DNA from: Bradyrhizobium daqingense
GTDB taxonomy: Bacteria; Pseudomonadota; Alphaproteobacteria; Rhizobiales; Xanthobacteraceae
Assembly (NCBI RefSeq): GCF_021044685.1
Contig: NZ_CP088014.1
Location: 6,806,001 to 6,870,000, forward strand
DNA: 64,000 bases
Reading direction: 5' to 3'
Position 1 is the first letter of the stretch. Each line of letters opens with the position of its first letter. Positions 62,109-64,000 of the stretch are shown here, piece by piece. The translations under genes and the position numbers were made by a program. The notes under the pieces were generated by a model. It did no database searches and was not told the origin of the DNA. It worked only from the letters and a program-made list of their open reading frames with translations.

Positions 62109-63124
62109 GTGAACTCCCCGACCTCCGCCGCAGGCCTGCGCGACGTCCTCTCTCGCGAAATCAAGACCAGTGAGCTCCTGCGGGCGCTTATCGTCGTCGG
62201 CCGCTCGTCGCCGCTTACTTCGCCTCGCGCGAGACAGCGCTGCTCAATCTCGGGCTGATCGCGGTCTCGCTGCTCATTCCCGCGCTCAGGCTGCAACTGG
62301 CACCGAAAGCGATCGCATGGCACTACCTTGCCATTCTCGTCACCTTTGCCGCTCTCTTCCTCGCAAATCCCATCAAGCCGCTGTTCGTCGTGCTGACGGC
62401 GCTCGCCGGCTTCCTTGCCGTGGCCGTGACACGCCAAGGCGAAGGTTTCCGCACGCTCGGCAACTGGGTGTTCATCCCCGCCGTCTATCTCGCCTGCGAG
62501 GTGCGGGAGGGCGCGAGTGCCGCGGATGCATTGCGTCATGCCGGCATCATCCTTCTGTCCTCGCCGATCGCACTGGCGCTGGTCTGCGCCATCCGGATCT
62601 ATGACCGGCGGCGAGAGGACGGTGATGCGGCCCCGTTCGGGCCGCCCGCGGCCGAGTGGCTTCTGCCCGCGAGCGCGACCGCCATGGCGGTCTTCGCCGC
62701 GGCGGCGCTGGTCGAGATGCTCGACCTCGCCCAGGGGCAATGGGTGATGTGGTCGGCCGCAAGCGTGATCGTGGGTGACCTCTCCGCCTCGACCGGCAAG
62801 CTGAAGCAGCGCGCGGTCGGCGCGCTCGTCGGCGTGCCGCTCGGCCTCCTCGCCGGCATCGCGCTGCCGCAAAGTCGGATCGGCTACGCGCTCGCGGTGC
62901 TTGCGGCCACCCTCACCCTGATCTCGTTCTCTCGCTACGTCGTCGGTTTCGGCCTGCGCTGCTTCTTCATCGCCCTCGCGGCCTCCTTTGCCGGGGGCGC
63001 AAGCGGCATCGCGGAGGAACGCATCGCCAATGTGCTGATCGGCGGCGCGTTCGGTCTCGTCGCGGTGGCCCTGACCGACATCGTGTGGCTGCGCATCGTG
63101 CGGAAGGCGCGGCCCCCGATATGA
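62109..63124 (+). pseudogene. FUSC-family membrane protein gene broken by a one-base deletion
   Basis: Start GTG 62109 gives VNSPTSAAGLRDVLSREIKT and then LLRALIVVG, but the reading runs into a stop at 62256. The expected continuation LVAAYFASRETALLNLGLIA and onward is in the next frame from 62204 and continues to 63124 through helices (MLTALAGFLAVAVTRQGEGF, WVMWSAASVIVGDLSAS). A single base missing near 62201-62203 (GGC CG CTC instead of GGC CCG CTC) explains it. The family exports aromatic acids such as fusaric acid. Translation could restart inside, at 62390. A sequencing error is possible. Confidence 0.7.
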
Positions 63125-63231
63125 TGCGAAAACAGGCAGTCCGCCGTTCGAATGCGCCAATCTGTCTCGCCTTGCCTCCATGCCAGCGCCAGCCTGATGC
63201 AGTACCTTCAGAGAAAATCTGGGAGGGAATC

Positions 63232-64000
63232 ATGTCCGCAAAACTCGATCGCCGCCGCTTCGTCGCTGCCGGTACAACCGCACTCGCGATGCCTTTCGTC
63301 TCACGCGGCGCTTCGGCGCAAGCCGCGTGGCCCTCGCGGCAGATCCGCATGATTTGCAGCTACCCGGCCGGCGGACAGACCGACCTCCTGGCGCGCGCCT
63401 TTGGCGAATTCATCTCCAAGCAGGTCGGCAAGACCGTCGTCGTCGAGAACAAGCCCGGGGCCTCCGGCGCGATCGGCACGGCGGAAGTCGCCCGTGCGGA
63501 GCCCGACGGCCACACCATCCTATGTTCGATTTCGACCACCTACATCATGAACCGCGTGGTGGTGAAGAATCCGGGCTATGACATGGACCGGGATCTAACC
63601 CTCGTCAGCGTCATTCCCGGCGCCGGCCTCCTGCTGGTCGCGAACCCGAAAACCGGCGTCAAGACGCTGGAGGATTTCGTCGCCTTCGCGCGCAAGAGCG
63701 GCAAGGTCAATTTCGGCACCTACAGTGCCGGGTCCGCCCCGCACATGACGATCAATGAGCTCAACAAGCAATATGGCCTCAACATCGAGCCGGTTCACTA
63801 TCGCGGCGAAGCCCCGATGTGGACGGGAATGCTGGAAGGCACCCTCGATGCGGCAATGGGCAGCTATACGGCCGCGCAATCCGTTCTGCAAAGCGATCGG
63901 GGCACCGTGTTCGCCGTGCATTCCAAGAAGGTCGGCGCCATCCCCGATATCAAGACGCTTCCCGAGCAAGGCGCGACGTCGAAATTCTTCACCGTGAGCG
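63232..64000 (+). CDS. Bug/TctC-type periplasmic solute receptor, 5' part
   Basis: The frame is open to the right edge (256 codons), so the stop lies outside. N-terminal twin-arginine-like leader (KLDRRRFVAAGTTALAMPF), then IRMICSYPAGGQTDLLARAF and VENKPGASGAIGTAEVARAE, the standard Bug family opening that binds carboxylates for tripartite tricarboxylate transporters. ATG 63232 follows GGGAGGGAATC. No transporter membrane genes are visible. Confidence 0.9.
   Translation, partial: MSAKLDRRRFVAAGTTALAMPFVSRGASAQAAWPSRQIRMICSYPAGGQTDLLARAFGEFISKQVGKTVVVENKPGASGAIGTAEVARAEPDGHTILCSISTTYIMNRVVVKNPGYDMDRDLTLVSVIPGAGLLLVANPKTGVKTLEDFVAFARKSGKVNFGTYSAGSAPHMTINELNKQYGLNIEPVHYRGEAPMWTGMLEGTLDAAMGSYTAAQSVLQSDRGTVFAVHSKKVGAIPDIKTLPEQGATSKFFTVS

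Overview
The window looks like chromosomal DNA of a Bradyrhizobium-type alphaproteobacterium (order Hyphomicrobiales). This rests on the high GC content, the protein families (DUF6894, DUF1488 and GrlR-like small proteins, ADLPVKA-type outer-membrane protein leader, rhizobial-type HU) and the dispersed hyphenated palindromes that are common in Bradyrhizobium. No tRNA, rRNA, CRISPR array, prophage or insertion sequence was found. Species assignment is an inference.

Region 1 (1-17.9 kb) is a purine and nitrogen-salvage island. It carries two paralogous BMP-type (nucleoside/purine) ABC importers. The first is cut by the left window edge and has a biuret-hydrolase-like gene (biuH) and a guanine-deaminase-like gene inside its operon. 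The second is complete (ATPase, two permeases, binding protein). They are followed by an 8-oxoguanine deaminase-like amidohydrolase, a two-gene xanthine dehydrogenase, a UraD/HIU-hydrolase fusion, a PuuE-type allantoinase and a DUF3830 protein. Together they could import purines and oxidise them through urate towards allantoate. No uricase is present here.

Region 2 (18-37 kb) is mixed housekeeping: a CLC chloride channel with CBS domains, a class II aldolase, a stress group (YciF-like, Hsp20, Lon, HU), a thiolase, an exported GH1 beta-glucosidase and a LysR regulator. It is followed by a dense run of very small genes (32-37 kb) around rpsU and a cold-shock gene. One of these small genes is frameshifted by a 19/20-bp tandem duplication.

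Region 3 (37-62 kb) is the most interesting part: a nearly continuous lanthanide/PQQ alcohol-oxidation locus. It holds a TonB receptor (lutH-like), a sensor kinase/response regulator pair, S-formylglutathione hydrolase, a lutA/lutE/lutF-like ABC system with a beta-propeller protein, CXXCW-family and MoxJ-like periplasmic proteins, a SoxYZ-like carrier with a metallo-hydrolase, and a second (NitT/TauT-type) ABC importer. It also holds a pentapeptide-repeat protein, an outer-membrane barrel, a 26-residue pqqA, a lanmodulin homologue (four EF hands) and xoxF-xoxG-xoxJ. The dehydrogenase has the Asp-Tyr-Asp motif of lanthanide-dependent enzymes. The inferred flow is lanthanide uptake across the outer membrane, periplasmic buffering by lanmodulin, loading of the quinoprotein, electron transfer to cytochrome c, and formaldehyde clearance through the glutathione pathway.

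Region 4 (62-64 kb) has a FUSC-type membrane protein gene broken by an apparent one-base deletion and the start of a Bug/TctC-type solute receptor cut by the right edge.
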